Below, piece after piece: positions 20,247 through 30,400 of a stretch of DNA of 48,047 nucleotides (positions are counted from its first letter, which is position 1; each line of letters starts with the position of its first letter). This DNA is from Opitutia bacterium Tous-C1TDCM (GTDB lineage: Bacteria > Verrucomicrobiota > Verrucomicrobiia > Opitutales > Opitutaceae): assembly GCA_002288455.1 (NCBI GenBank), contig NEUS01000018.1, forward strand, positions 1 to 48,047, given 5' to 3'. The notes under the pieces are model-generated. The model was not told the origin of the DNA, did no database searches, and was given only the letters and a program-made list of their open reading frames with translations. A program made the position numbers and the translations under genes.

Positions 20247-23200
20247 ATGCACACCGGCACTCTTCCGTCCTGGTTCCGTGGTTGCGCCCGCCGCTTGCCG
20301 GCGTGGACCGCGGCCCTCGTTTGCTGTTTCGGCCCCGTCGCCTCCGCGGCCGAGCCGACCGCGCGCACCGCGGTGCGCCTCGCGCAGGATCCGACGTTGT
20401 CGCCCGACGGCCGCACGTTGGTGTTTTCCTGGCGCGGCGATCTTTGGTCGGTGCCGACCGCCGGCGGCACGGCGCGGGCGCTCACGCGCCATCCCGCGCG
20501 CGACACCGCGCCGAGTTTTTCGCCCGACGGCCAGCGCCTCGCCTTTCTGAGCGAGCGCCTGCCCGGCCCGCAGGTTTACGTCATGCCGGCGGCGGGCGGC
20601 GCGGCCGAGGCCCTTACCGCCCACAGCGAAGGCTATGCCTTGGACGGCTGGTACCCGGACGGATCGGCGCTGCTGGTCAACGTCGAGCGCGACCATTCCC
20701 ATTACATGCGTTCCGGCCTCCGTTTCGTGCGGTTGCCGGTGGCGGGAGCGACCGGCGAGCAGCCCGTGTTCGACGACTACGGCCGCACCGGCGATGTGTC
20801 GCCCGACGGAAAACGCCTGCTTTTCACCCGCGAAGGCGAGCAGTGGTTTCGCAAGGGTTACAAGGGCTCGCAGGCCGGGCAGATCTGGCTGCACGACACG
20901 ACGACCGGCGGTTTTACTCAGGTGGTCGCGGATGCCGTCAGCGCCCGCACTCCGCGGTGGCGGCCGGACGGCAAGGGTTTCTATTATGTGAGCGCCCGCA
21001 GCGGCTCGTTCAATCTGTGGGAACATGATTTGGCTTCGGGCCGGGCGACGCAGCTCACGGCCTTCACCGACGATGCGGTGATGATGCCCTGTGTTTCCCG
21101 CGACGGCTCGACCTTGGTGTTTCGGCATCTCTTCGATCTCTACCGGCTCCGGACCGGCCGCGGCGCAAAGGCGGAGAAGATCGAGATTTGGGACGAGTCC
21201 GATGCCGGCCCGACGCCCGCGGACCGGCGCACGCTGACCTCGGCGAGCGAGGTGGCGTTTTCGGACGACGGCCTCGAAGTCGCGTTCATCGCCGGCGGCG
21301 ACCTTTGGGTCATGGACACGGTGCTGCGCGAACCGCGGCAGGTCACGCGCACGCCGGAGGAAGAGCGGGATCCCGTGTTTTCGCCGGACGGCCAGCGTCT
21401 TTTCTTTGCCAGCGACCAGGGTGGCCGGAGCGATCTTTGGCAGGCGGAGCGCAAACGCCCCGACGATTACTGGTGGCGCAACGACCGCTTCGAGTTGAAA
21501 CGGCTCACCGATGACGCCGACGTCGAGCAGGACCTCCAGTTCAGTCCCGACGGCAAGCAACTCGCCTTCGTGAAAGGCCGCGGCGACCTGTGGACCTATG
21601 ATGTGGCCAAGAGTTCTGCGACCCGCGTGCTCGAGGGGTGGAACCGGCCGCAGTACCAGTGGAGTCCGGACGGCAAGTGGTTCGTCGCCGCGTTGAACGA
21701 CACGGATTTCAACAGCGACATTTGGATCTTCAAAGCCGACGGCACCGGCGAGCGCACGAACGTCTCGCGGCATCCCGACAACGAAGGCAATCCCGCCTGG
21801 TCGCCGGACGGCCGCGCGCTCGCTTTCACGGGCCGGCGCACGGAGACCGAGGTCGACATCTATTATGTGTGGCTGCGGGCGGAGGACGAAGCCCGCGACC
21901 GCCGCGACCGCACGCTCGAGCGCGCGGTGGAGAAAATGACCAAGGGCCGGAAAAAACAGTCCGCCCGCACCGAGAAAACGGAACCCGCAGCCGAGCCGGC
22001 GAAGGAGAAGGACGAAGCGGCCGAGGCCGCCGAAAAGCCCGGTCCCGCCGCCGAGGCCCGCCCGGCCGCGACGCGTCGGACCCGCAAGGCGCCCGAGGTG
22101 AAAATCGACTTCGCCCGCCTGCACGAGCGCGTGCGGCGGATCTCGATTCCGAATTCCACCGAGTCGGAACTGCTCTGGTCGCCCGACTCCAAGAAGCTCG
22201 CGTTCACCGCCACGGTCGACGGCAAGCGCGGCACGTACACGGTCGAGTTTCCCGACGACCTGAAACCCAAGCTGCTCGCCAGCGAGACCGGCCGCCAAGG
22301 CCGCTGGCTGGAGACGGGCAACCAGATCGTCTGGCGCCAGGATCCTGCGCGGCCCGGCGCCGGCAGCGGCGGGCCCGCGGCGACGCCTGCGCCCGAGCCG
22401 GGGGCCGCGCCGGAGAACACCGGCGGCGTGCCCGCCAGCCTGAGCGACACGGGCCGCGCGACGGCGTTGACGTTTCGCGCCGCCCACGAGGTCGACCTCG
22501 CGGCCAAGCACGCCGCGGCCTTCGACACCGCGTGGCGCGCGATGCGCGACAACTGGTACGACGACCGCATGGGCAACCGGAACTGGGAAGAGATCCGGAC
22601 CAAGTACCGCGCGGCCGCCGCGTCGCCCGATGCGGCCAACCTCGCGACGGTCGTCAACCTCATGCTCGGCGAGCTGAACGGTTCGCACCTCGGCTTTACC
22701 CTGCGCTCGGCTCCCGCCGAGAGCAGCGCGCCCTGGAGTCCCGTCACGCCGCACCTCGGGTTGCGTTGGGATTACGCCTTCCGCGGACCGGGTCTGAAGG
22801 TGCGCGACGTGATTCCCGACGGCCCTGCCGACCGGGGAGAGAAAGGCGTCGCGGCCGGCGAGATCGTGCTCGCGATCGACGGCACCGCGGTGGACGCGAC
22901 GACCGACTTGGCCAAGTTGCTCAACGGCCCCGCCGGGCGCGACGATTTCCGGCTGCGCGTGCGCGACGCCGCCGGCAAGGAACGCGACGTGAACCTGCGG
23001 CCGACGCGGTACACCGCGGTGCGTGCTTCGCTTTACGGCAAATGGGTCCGCGACAACCGCGCCGCCGTCGAAACGTTGTCGGGCGGCAAACTCGGCTACC
23101 TCCACGTCCGCGCGATGTCGCAGGAGAGTTTTCTCCAATTCGAACAGGACCTCTATGCGGCGGGCGTCGGCAAGGACGGCCTGGTCATCGACGTGCGCGA

Positions 23201-23702
23201 CAACGGAGGCGGCAGCACGGCCGACCAATTGCTCACGGCGCTGACGCAGCCGGTGCATGCGATCGCGGTGCCGCGCGGCGGCGGTCCCGGCTATCCGCAG
23301 GACCGCAAAGTCTACGCCTCGTGGTCCAAGCCCATCGTCGTGCTGCACAACCAGAACAGTTTCAGCAACGCCGAGATCTTCGCGCATGCGATCAAGACGC
23401 TGAAGCGCGGCGCGCTTGTCGGCGTGCCCACGGCCGGTGGCGTGATCAGCACCGGCTCCCGCCCGATCATGGATCTCGGCACCTTGCGGATGCCGACGCG
23501 CGGCTGGTTCGTCATCGGCAGCGGCGAGGACTACGAGCTCAACGGCGCCGTGCCCGACCACGTGGTTCCGCTGCAGCCCGGGGCGAACGCCGCGGGCGGC
23601 GACGCGCAGATCCGCAAGGCCGTCGAGGTGCTCGCCGCCGATGTCGCCGCGGCCCGCGCGCGCCCGACGCCGGTGCTGCGCAAGGCCACCGAGCGCCGCT
23701 GA
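20247..23702 (+). CDS. Tricorn-like S41 protease, exported
   Basis: A 1151-residue protein with a signal sequence (about 1-35, ending ASAA). Repeated FSPDGQRLAF/SPDGRTLVF blades make up an N-terminal beta-propeller (about 45-550). There follows a charged, Ala/Glu/Lys-rich linker (about 565-620), a second propeller-like part, a PDZ-like domain (about 835-915, beginning LGLRWDYAFRGPG) and an S41 peptidase domain (GKLGYLHVRAMS, VIDVRDNGGG). The likely nucleophile is Ser1040 in NSFSNAEIF, the position of the tricorn active Ser. This is the bacterial tricorn architecture; archaeal tricorn is cytosolic, whereas this copy should work in the periplasm, degrading oligopeptides. The Asp that follows the nucleophile in archaeal tricorn is Asn1041 here. 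Confidence 0.88.
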   Translation: MHTGTLPSWFRGCARRLPAWTAALVCCFGPVASAAEPTARTAVRLAQDPTLSPDGRTLVFSWRGDLWSVPTAGGTARALTRHPARDTAPSFSPDGQRLAFLSERLPGPQVYVMPAAGGAAEALTAHSEGYALDGWYPDGSALLVNVERDHSHYMRSGLRFVRLPVAGATGEQPVFDDYGRTGDVSPDGKRLLFTREGEQWFRKGYKGSQAGQIWLHDTTTGGFTQVVADAVSARTPRWRPDGKGFYYVSARSGSFNLWEHDLASGRATQLTAFTDDAVMMPCVSRDGSTLVFRHLFDLYRLRTGRGAKAEKIEIWDESDAGPTPADRRTLTSASEVAFSDDGLEVAFIAGGDLWVMDTVLREPRQVTRTPEEERDPVFSPDGQRLFFASDQGGRSDLWQAERKRPDDYWWRNDRFELKRLTDDADVEQDLQFSPDGKQLAFVKGRGDLWTYDVAKSSATRVLEGWNRPQYQWSPDGKWFVAALNDTDFNSDIWIFKADGTGERTNVSRHPDNEGNPAWSPDGRALAFTGRRTETEVDIYYVWLRAEDEARDRRDRTLERAVEKMTKGRKKQSARTEKTEPAAEPAKEKDEAAEAAEKPGPAAEARPAATRRTRKAPEVKIDFARLHERVRRISIPNSTESELLWSPDSKKLAFTATVDGKRGTYTVEFPDDLKPKLLASETGRQGRWLETGNQIVWRQDPARPGAGSGGPAATPAPEPGAAPENTGGVPASLSDTGRATALTFRAAHEVDLAAKHAAAFDTAWRAMRDNWYDDRMGNRNWEEIRTKYRAAAASPDAANLATVVNLMLGELNGSHLGFTLRSAPAESSAPWSPVTPHLGLRWDYAFRGPGLKVRDVIPDGPADRGEKGVAAGEIVLAIDGTAVDATTDLAKLLNGPAGRDDFRLRVRDAAGKERDVNLRPTRYTAVRASLYGKWVRDNRAAVETLSGGKLGYLHVRAMSQESFLQFEQDLYAAGVGKDGLVIDVRDNGGGSTADQLLTALTQPVHAIAVPRGGGPGYPQDRKVYASWSKPIVVLHNQNSFSNAEIFAHAIKTLKRGALVGVPTAGGVISTGSRPIMDLGTLRMPTRGWFVIGSGEDYELNGAVPDHVVPLQPGANAAGGDAQIRKAVEVLAADVAAARARPTPVLRKATERR

Positions 23703-23795
23703 GCCGGCGGCGCACCCGGCGGGCGCAAAGTAGGCGGAACCGGGGCGGCGCGGTTGACGGCCGCGCCGGCGCCGCCGCAAGCTTCCGGCCACCCC

Positions 23796-24515
23796 ATGCG
23801 CCCCCTCGTCCAAATCTCCCTGGACCTCACCGATCGCGCCGAGGCGCTCCGCACCGCGGAAATCGCCCTCCGCGCCGGCGTCGACTGGCTCGAAGCCGGC
23901 ACGCCGTTCATCCTCGCGGAAGGCGTGCACGGTGTGCGCGCCTTGCGTGAGCGTTTTCCGGATACGCCGATCGTCGCCGACCTGAAGATCATGGACGGCG
24001 GGTACCTCGAGGCCGAGCTGATGGCCAAGGCCGGCGCGACGCACGTCGTCGTCATGGGCCGCGCGCACCCCGAGACGCTCAAAGTCGTCGTCAAGGCCGG
24101 CCGCGACTACGGCGTCAAGGTGATGGGCGACAACCTCGGCTGCCCCGACATGGTCGCCGGCGCGAAGGAACTCGAGGACCTCGGCTGCGATTTCATCGTC
24201 CACCACATCGGCTACGACGAGCGCCGCGGCATCGCCGCCGCCGGCGGCCGCATGCCGAGTCCGTTGGACCAATTGCGCGAGATCGTCGCGGCCGTGAGCG
24301 TGCCCGTGCAGGCCGTCGGCGGCCTCACCCTCGAGCAGGCCGTGCGCACGCCCGAATACGGCGCGCCGCTCGTCGTGATCGGGGCGCCGCTGGCCGTCGA
24401 TGCCGATGCCTTCCGCACCGCGGCCGGCGACCTCGGCGGCACGTTGAAGATCATCTGCGACCGCGTGCATGCCTACGGCGACGTCGCGGTCAAAACCAAG
24501 TCTCCCGCCCGATGA
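23796..24515 (+). CDS. HPS/KGPDC-type sugar-phosphate aldolase or decarboxylase
   Basis: A 239-residue TIM-barrel protein of the OMP decarboxylase suprafamily, branch 3-hexulose-6-phosphate synthase / 3-keto-L-gulonate-6-phosphate decarboxylase. The Mg2+ and catalytic set is intact: Glu33 (WLEAGTP), Asp62, Lys64 and Asp67 (ADLKIMD) and His136. From memory of the UlaD/HPS literature, positions 112, 139 and 169 (Glu, Arg, Thr in KGPDC) help set decarboxylase character; here they appear to be Asp112, Gly139 and probably Val169, closer to HPS. It overlaps the next gene by 4 nt (ATGA) and leads a four-gene operon of sugar enzymes. No 6-phospho-3-hexuloisomerase is adjacent, so the true substrate is open. 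Confidence 0.8.
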   Translation: MRPLVQISLDLTDRAEALRTAEIALRAGVDWLEAGTPFILAEGVHGVRALRERFPDTPIVADLKIMDGGYLEAELMAKAGATHVVVMGRAHPETLKVVVKAGRDYGVKVMGDNLGCPDMVAGAKELEDLGCDFIVHHIGYDERRGIAAAGGRMPSPLDQLREIVAAVSVPVQAVGGLTLEQAVRTPEYGAPLVVIGAPLAVDADAFRTAAGDLGGTLKIICDRVHAYGDVAVKTKSPAR

Positions 24516-25537
24516 AAAGCCCCGCCGTCGTCAATTTTTCCCGCGAACCGCACAGCGTCGAATTGCGCGAATTCACCCGGCCCGAGCCGGGGCCCGAGGA
24601 CGTGATCCTCGCCGTCGAGGCCGTCGGGGTCTGCGGCAGCGACCTGCACCAGTGGACGAGTTCGCACAGCTGGCCGGTGAACTATCCGGTGGTGCTCGGC
24701 CATGAATTCGGCGGCCGGATCGCCGAGCTCGGGGCCGCGGTCAAAGGTTGGAGCGAAGGCGACCGCGTCGTCAGCGAGACCGCCGCCGTGATCGACGCGA
24801 ACAGCCCGCTCACCCGCGCCGGCCTCTACAATCTCGAGCCGAAGCGGAAGGGCTTCGGCTACGGCGTCGACGGCGCGATGACGCGCTTCGTGCGCGTGCC
24901 GGCGCGTTGCCTGCACCGCGTGCCCGCCGGCCTGGCGATGGAGCACGCCGCGCTGACCGAGCCCTGCTGCGTCGCCTACAACGCCGTCATCCAAAACGCC
25001 CGCGTGCATCCCGGCGACCGTGTGATCGTACTCGGGCCCGGCCCGATCGGAATCCTCTGCGCCGCGATGGCGCGGCTCGCCGGCGCGGAAGTGGCGCTGG
25101 TCGGATTGGAACGCGACCGCGCGCGGCTCGAGGTCGGCAAGGCCTACGGTTGCGAAGTCATCATCGGCGACGCGACGGCGTGGGCGAAGGCGCGCGACGG
25201 CCTTGGGGCCGACGGCGTGATCGACGCGGCCGGCGCCTCCGCCGCGCTCAAGGTGGCGCTCGAACTCGTGCGCCCGGCCGGCTGGATCAGCAAAGTGGGC
25301 TGGGGCCCGCAGCCGTTGGGCTTCTCCCTCGATCCGCTCGTGCAGAAGAACATCACGCTGCAGGGCAGCTTCAGCCACAACTGGCCGATCTGGGAGCGCG
25401 TGCTCGCGTTGCTGGCGTCGGGGCAACTCGACGTGCGCCCGATCACCGGCGGCATCTGGGCGCTCGAGGCGTGGCACGAGGCCTTCGAAAAAATGCATTC
25501 CGGCGCCATCGTGAAAGCGGTGCTGCGGCCGAGCTGA
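24512..25537 (+). CDS. Medium-chain dehydrogenase lacking the structural-zinc cysteines
   Basis: A 341-residue MDR-family dehydrogenase of the threonine/sorbitol dehydrogenase type. Catalytic-zinc residues Cys41 (GVCGSD) and His64-Glu65 (GHEFGG) are present, the nucleotide-binding stretch is VIVLGPGPIGIL, and FGYGVDGAM is conserved. In relatives a C-x2-C-x2-C-x7-C set binds a structural zinc; here the aligned positions are Asp95, Ser98, Thr101 and Glu109, so that site is lost while the flanking VVSET and YNL are kept. The substrate is probably a polyol or sugar acid, given its place between the HPS-like gene (4-nt overlap) and an SDR gene (29-nt gap). Confidence 0.88.
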   Translation: MKSPAVVNFSREPHSVELREFTRPEPGPEDVILAVEAVGVCGSDLHQWTSSHSWPVNYPVVLGHEFGGRIAELGAAVKGWSEGDRVVSETAAVIDANSPLTRAGLYNLEPKRKGFGYGVDGAMTRFVRVPARCLHRVPAGLAMEHAALTEPCCVAYNAVIQNARVHPGDRVIVLGPGPIGILCAAMARLAGAEVALVGLERDRARLEVGKAYGCEVIIGDATAWAKARDGLGADGVIDAAGASAALKVALELVRPAGWISKVGWGPQPLGFSLDPLVQKNITLQGSFSHNWPIWERVLALLASGQLDVRPITGGIWALEAWHEAFEKMHSGAIVKAVLRPS

Positions 25538-25566
25538 GCCGCGGCTGTATCCGCAATCCCGATCCC

Positions 25567-26337
25567 ATGCGCCTCCGCGACAAAGTCATCATCATCACCG
25601 GCAGCACCGGCGGCATCGGCCGCGCGATCGCGGCGCGCGCCGTGGCCGAGGGCGCCCGTGTTTTGATCCACGGCATTGATCGGCCGGCGGGTGAAATGAC
25701 CGTGGCCGAACTCGGCGCCGCGGCTGCCCTGCACCTCGACGATCTCGCCGACCCCGGGGCGGCGGCGCGCCTCGTGGCGGCGGCGGTGAACGCGTTCGGC
25801 CAGGTCGATGCCGTGGTGAACAACGCCGCGATCGTGCCGCGCACGACGCTCGCGACGACCGCGGCCGAGACCTTCGACCGCACGATGGCGATCAACGTCC
25901 GCGCGCCGTTGCTGCTGATCCAGGCGGCGTTCGCGCAACTCAAGGCCAACCGCGGCTGCGTGCTGAACATCGGTTCCGTCAACGCCCTCAGCGGCGAGGC
26001 CACGCTGCTCGATTACTCGATTTCCAAGGGCGCGCTGCAGACCCTGTCGCGCAACTTGGCGAATGCCCACGCGGCCGACGGCGTCCGTTTCAACCACTTC
26101 AACGTCGGCTGGGTGCTGACGGAGCGCGAATACGCGATGCAGGTCGCCGAGGGGGCGCCGGCGGATTGGCACCGGAAGATTCCGGCGGTCTTCGCGCCGG
26201 CGGGCCGGATCTTGCAGCCGGAGGAAATCGCCGCCGCCGCCGTCTATTGGCTGGGCGACGAATCCTATCCGGTCAGCGGAGCCGTCGTCGACGTGGAGCA
26301 GTTCTGCATCCACGGCCGCAATCCGGTGAAGACCTGA
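25567..26337 (+). CDS. Short-chain dehydrogenase/reductase
   Basis: A 256-residue classical SDR. The cofactor motif is TGSTGGIG (about 11-18), with NNAAIV, then NIGSVNALSG with the catalytic Ser, and Y-S-I-S-K as the Tyr/Lys pair. A C-terminal YPVSGAVVDVEQ fits the usual end. It likely oxidises or reduces a sugar hydroxyl in the same pathway as the adjacent MDR dehydrogenase. It starts at ATG 25567 after ATCCCGATCCC and is followed after 21 nt by the TIM-barrel isomerase gene, so all four genes (23796-27255) look like one transcript. Confidence 0.9.
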   Translation: MRLRDKVIIITGSTGGIGRAIAARAVAEGARVLIHGIDRPAGEMTVAELGAAAALHLDDLADPGAAARLVAAAVNAFGQVDAVVNNAAIVPRTTLATTAAETFDRTMAINVRAPLLLIQAAFAQLKANRGCVLNIGSVNALSGEATLLDYSISKGALQTLSRNLANAHAADGVRFNHFNVGWVLTEREYAMQVAEGAPADWHRKIPAVFAPAGRILQPEEIAAAAVYWLGDESYPVSGAVVDVEQFCIHGRNPVKT

Positions 26338-26358
26338 GTTTCCGTTTTCCCAATCCCC

Positions 26359-27255
26359 ATGCCCCGTCTCGCCGTCTTCCCGAAAGCCTTCATGCGCCCG
26401 CTGTGCCGCGACGGCACGATGACGTTGCGGCAGTGGACGGAGCTGGCCGCGCCGCTCGGCGTCGACGGACTCGAGTATTACGCCGGCTTTCTGGAATTGG
26501 CGGAGCCGGAAAAATGGCCGCAGCTGCGCCGCGAGGTCGAGGCCGCGGGACTGACGATTCCGATGCTCTGCTGTTCGCCGGATTTCTCGCAGCCCGATCC
26601 GGTGCTGCGCGCGCGGGAAATCGAGCAGGAGAAAACGTGGATCCGGATGGCCGCGACGCTGGGCGCGAAGTACTGCCGTGTGTTGTCCGGGCAAAAGCGG
26701 CCGGAACTTTCGCGCGCGGCCGGGCTCGATTTGGTCGTCGCCAACATCGAGGCCTGTTTGCCCGAGGCCGAGGCCTGCGGCGTGACGCTGATCATCGAGA
26801 ACCACTACAAGGACGATTTTTGGACGTATCCGGAATTCGCGCAGAAGATGGATGTGTTCTGCGAGCTCGTGGACCGGATCCGGCACCCGCGTTTCGGGGT
26901 GAACTACGATCCGAGCAATGCGTTTCTCGCCGGCGACGATCCCCTCGAATTGCTGCGGCGGGTGAAGGACCGCGTGGTCACGATGCACGCGAGCGACCGC
27001 TACCTGGCCGAAGGCACGCTCGAGGATTTGCGCCGCGAGGAAGGCGGCGCGGAGGGCTACGCGAAACGCCTGCGGCACGGCACGATCGGCCGCGGGCTCA
27101 ACGACTACGACGCGATTTTCACCGAGTTGAAAGGCGTCGGCTTCGACAACTGGGTGAGCATCGAGGACGGCGTCGACGGCATGGAGCAATTGGCCGAGAG
27201 CGTGCGTTTCGTGCGCGGCAAGCTGCGGCAATTCTGGCCGGGACGCGCGGCTTAG
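26359..27255 (+). CDS. TIM-barrel sugar (phosphate) isomerase/epimerase
   Basis: A 298-residue AP-endonuclease-2 family protein without a signal peptide. Likely metal ligands lie in LIIENHYKD, FGVNYDPSN, VTMHASDR and VSIEDG, the normal Glu-Asp-His-Glu pattern of UlaE-, IolE- and tagatose-epimerase-like proteins. As the last gene of the operon with an HPS/KGPDC homologue and two dehydrogenases, it probably epimerises or isomerises a keto-sugar intermediate. The pairing of a UlaD-type and a UlaE-type fold recalls L-ascorbate catabolism, but no kinase or lactonase is present. The leader is CCGTTTTCCCAATCCCC, pyrimidine-rich. Confidence 0.85.
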   Translation: MPRLAVFPKAFMRPLCRDGTMTLRQWTELAAPLGVDGLEYYAGFLELAEPEKWPQLRREVEAAGLTIPMLCCSPDFSQPDPVLRAREIEQEKTWIRMAATLGAKYCRVLSGQKRPELSRAAGLDLVVANIEACLPEAEACGVTLIIENHYKDDFWTYPEFAQKMDVFCELVDRIRHPRFGVNYDPSNAFLAGDDPLELLRRVKDRVVTMHASDRYLAEGTLEDLRREEGGAEGYAKRLRHGTIGRGLNDYDAIFTELKGVGFDNWVSIEDGVDGMEQLAESVRFVRGKLRQFWPGRAA

Positions 27256-27438
27256 GGCACCGCGGCGGATGGGCGATTCCACCGCGGGGATCCGGCGTTG
27301 GGGCGCGCGCTAAGCTCCGGAAAACGCCGGCACCGGAACGGCGAGCGCCGGCCAGGGGATCGGGTTTGCGCAGCGAGGAACGGAGCCGGTGGGCGGTGGC
27401 GGCTTGGGTCAGAGCGCCGGAGCGTTCGACTGCGTTGG

Positions 27439-27463
27439 CTTCCGGACCGCAATGGTCCGGAAG
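27439..27463 (-). terminator. Hairpin downstream of the TonB receptor genes
   Basis: A perfect 10-bp inverted repeat (CTTCCGGACC, GCAAT, GGTCCGGAAG) 16 nt after the stop of the gene at 27480-30482. It is the likely end of the minus-strand receptor transcript, although no T-run follows. Confidence 0.45.
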
Positions 27464-27479
27464 CGGCGGGTCCGCGGCA

Positions 27480-30400
27480 TCAGTACGTGCCCTTGACGGA
27501 AAACGTCCACGAGGTGCCGACGGTTTCGTGGCGGATGAGGGCGTTCGGGGCGGACGGGAAGCGCTGCAGGTCGAGCCACGGCGTATCGGTCAGATTGCGC
27601 ACCGCGACGGACAACGTGTAGTGCGGCCCAAGGCGCCAGCCGCCGCCGATATCGACGTTGCTGTGGTGGCGGCGGTAGACGGTGCCGGCGACGTTGCGGG
27701 GGAAGTCGTCGGTCCAGTTCCAATTCGCGTACACATTCAACCGGTTGAGCGTGTAGTTCAGGCCGGCGCTCGCGAGGTGCGGGGTCAGGGTGGCGGTGGG
27801 AATCGAAGCGTAGAGCCGGGTGTAGCTGCCGTGCACGCCGAGGCGCTTGAAGGCGGCGCCGAGGAACCCGAGGTTCTGGTTGTATTCCAGTTCCACGCTG
27901 CGGATCCGGGTGGTGCCGGCGCCGTTCTCGGTCGTGAGAAAGTCGTATCCGGCCAGTTCGTCGGTGCCCGTGTAGCCGAACTCCTGGGCGGAGAGCGTAT
28001 CCGTGATGAGCATATCCTTCACGTTTCGCTGCGAGGCCGTGACGGCGACCTGGCCGACCGGCTCGAAGTAGTAGGCGAGCCGGCCGGTGAAGTTGCGGGC
28101 GGTCTCCGGCTTCAGGTTTGCATTCGGCGCGGTGACGGTGCGGGCGGTCTCGTTGATCGCCCACACGCCTGCGATGGCGGCGTACGGGGGGCGGCGAATC
28201 GTCGAACTGAAGCCCAGCTGGCCCTCGAGATTGCGCGTGAACGGATACTTGAGCGACGCACTCGGAAAGAGGTTGTCGTAGGTGCCGGTGCGGCGGGTGC
28301 GAGGACGGGAAAGGAATTGGTACTGGATGCCCTCGATCGTGGTCGCGACGCCCGCGGGGGTGACGCCGTAGCCCGCGGCTCTGACTTCGGCGGGCGTGCG
28401 TCCGTTGGCTTCGTTGGCTTCGGTGCCGGTTTCCTCCCAGCGCAGGCCGGCGCGCGCGGTCAGGCGGTTCCAAGTGGTCGTGGCCATCGCGAAGCCGGAG
28501 TCGATTTGTTCATAGAACCGGCGTTTGCGGGCGACGTAGGATTGGTAGTAGTTCGTCGCATTGGCGCCCCAGTTCGGGCGGAAAGCGGCGGGGTTGCTTT
28601 GCACCGCGCCACCGAGGGCGCGGAGGTCGGGCATGAAGATATTGCTGCCGGAGATCGACCGGATGCTGCTGCCCGCCTGGCCCAGGCTGAAGGCCCAGGG
28701 GGAGTTGTAGGCGGCCCAGCCGCCGGTGGCGGGCACGCCGATATAGTCGCGGCGCCACGCGAGGGTATCGTCCTCGAATTTTTGGATCTGGTAGCGACTC
28801 TTCGCGCCCGCCTTCCAGGTCACGGGCAACTGCGCCACGGTCGTCTTCAGGGAGGCCGCGACTTCCGCCGAGATCAAGGTCGTGCGGCCGAAGCGGCCGT
28901 CGTTCACCGTGATGGCCGGACTGGTGTAATTCGCGCCGTTGCCGATGTCGGGCCCGGCGACCTGCGCGAATTTCCAGTCGGCGGCGAGCGGACCGGAGCG
29001 TTGGGCGCGGAAAGTGACATTGTTGACGGTCGGGGTGTTGAAATCGCGGATGGAATCGCGCCGCGAATAGGGGTCGTACCAACTCGTCGAGTCGCTGAAC
29101 GAGCCTTTCGCCTCCACTTCCAGATTGTGCCGTCGGTAAGTGATCCGCGGCAGGAGCGTCGTGGTTTCGCCGAGCTTGGCGACGGCCACCGGATTGGTTT
29201 GAACCACGCCGGTCGGGGCCGAGGTGAATTCCAGCAACGGATCCCCGCCGATCACGCCGGCGCGCGGGCCCGCGTTGAAGACGATGTTTCGCTGCGGGGT
29301 CCAGAGGTCGGCGAGATTGTAGACCACGCCCAGCCCCGCATCGAGGTGCGCGTTGATTTTGTAGTCGGCGGCGAACGTCACCGCGAAACGCCGGTTGGTG
29401 CGCGGCGCCCATTGGTAGTTGAGCGTCGTGGGGACCAGCGGGCGCGAGTCGGTGGCCGTCGGGGTCGCGTTGTAGGCGAGGGACGCCACCACGGCTTCCT
29501 GGTACACATCGGACAGGCTGAGGTTCAGAACCACGCCGAGGCGCTTGTTCAGGAAGATGTCGGAGTACTCCAGAATGCCGCCGGGGCGGATTTTGCGGGA
29601 GCGCCGATCCTCGTCGGGCCCGAGGGAGCGCTGCAGATTGAACTCCTGCGAGTGCGCGGTGACATTCGTCTGCCACGACATCCGGCGGCCGGCGCGGTCG
29701 AAGGCGCGTTTCGTGCGGAGGTTGATGGTGCCGGCCGGGGCGTTGGCGTCGACGTCGGCGCTGATGGTTTTCGAGATCTCGATCGATTCGACGCTGTTCA
29801 GCGAGGCCATCTCCATGGTGAAGGCGCGGGAATTGGCCGCGCCGCTCGTGCCGGCGTCCACGCTGGCGAGGGACATGCCGTCCATCAGGACGGCGGTGTA
29901 GTCGGACGGAAGTCCGCCGAGGCGCACCGTGCGGACCTCGCCGAAAAAGAGCTCGAGTTGGACGCCGGGCATGTGGCGCAGGAACTCGCCGATGTTGCCC
30001 TCGGCATTGTCGCCGAACATGTCGGACGCGACGGTGTTCGTGATGTTCATCGAATTGCGCTGGTCCATGATCGCCTTGGCCGCGCCCTCGCGTTGGCCGC
30101 CCACGACAAACGCGTCGAGCTTCACCGTGGCGCCGGGGGTCGCCGCCTCCGCGGCCAGCGTGCTCACGAGCTCGAAGTCGCGCGCGACCGTCGCGCCCGC
30201 GGGCACGGCGACGGCGGCGGTGACGGTGCGGTAGCCGGTGTAGCTGACGGAGAGCGTGACGTTGCCGGCGGGCACGGGGTAGAGGCGGTACTCGCCGCCG
30301 CCCGCCGAGACGGCCGAAACCGCGCCGCCCTCGACGCGGATGGTCGCGTTGCGGATGTACTCGCCGGTGGCGGGGTTGAAGACACGGCCGGCGATGGTGC

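Noticed and set aside
20154-24470. A continuous open frame of over 1400 codons on the minus strand opposite the tricorn-like, HPS-like and neighbouring genes
   Set aside because: It lies antisense to genes with clear domains, its translation is Arg/Gly/Ala/Val-rich without recognisable motifs, and such frames are expected in DNA with this GC bias at third codon positions.
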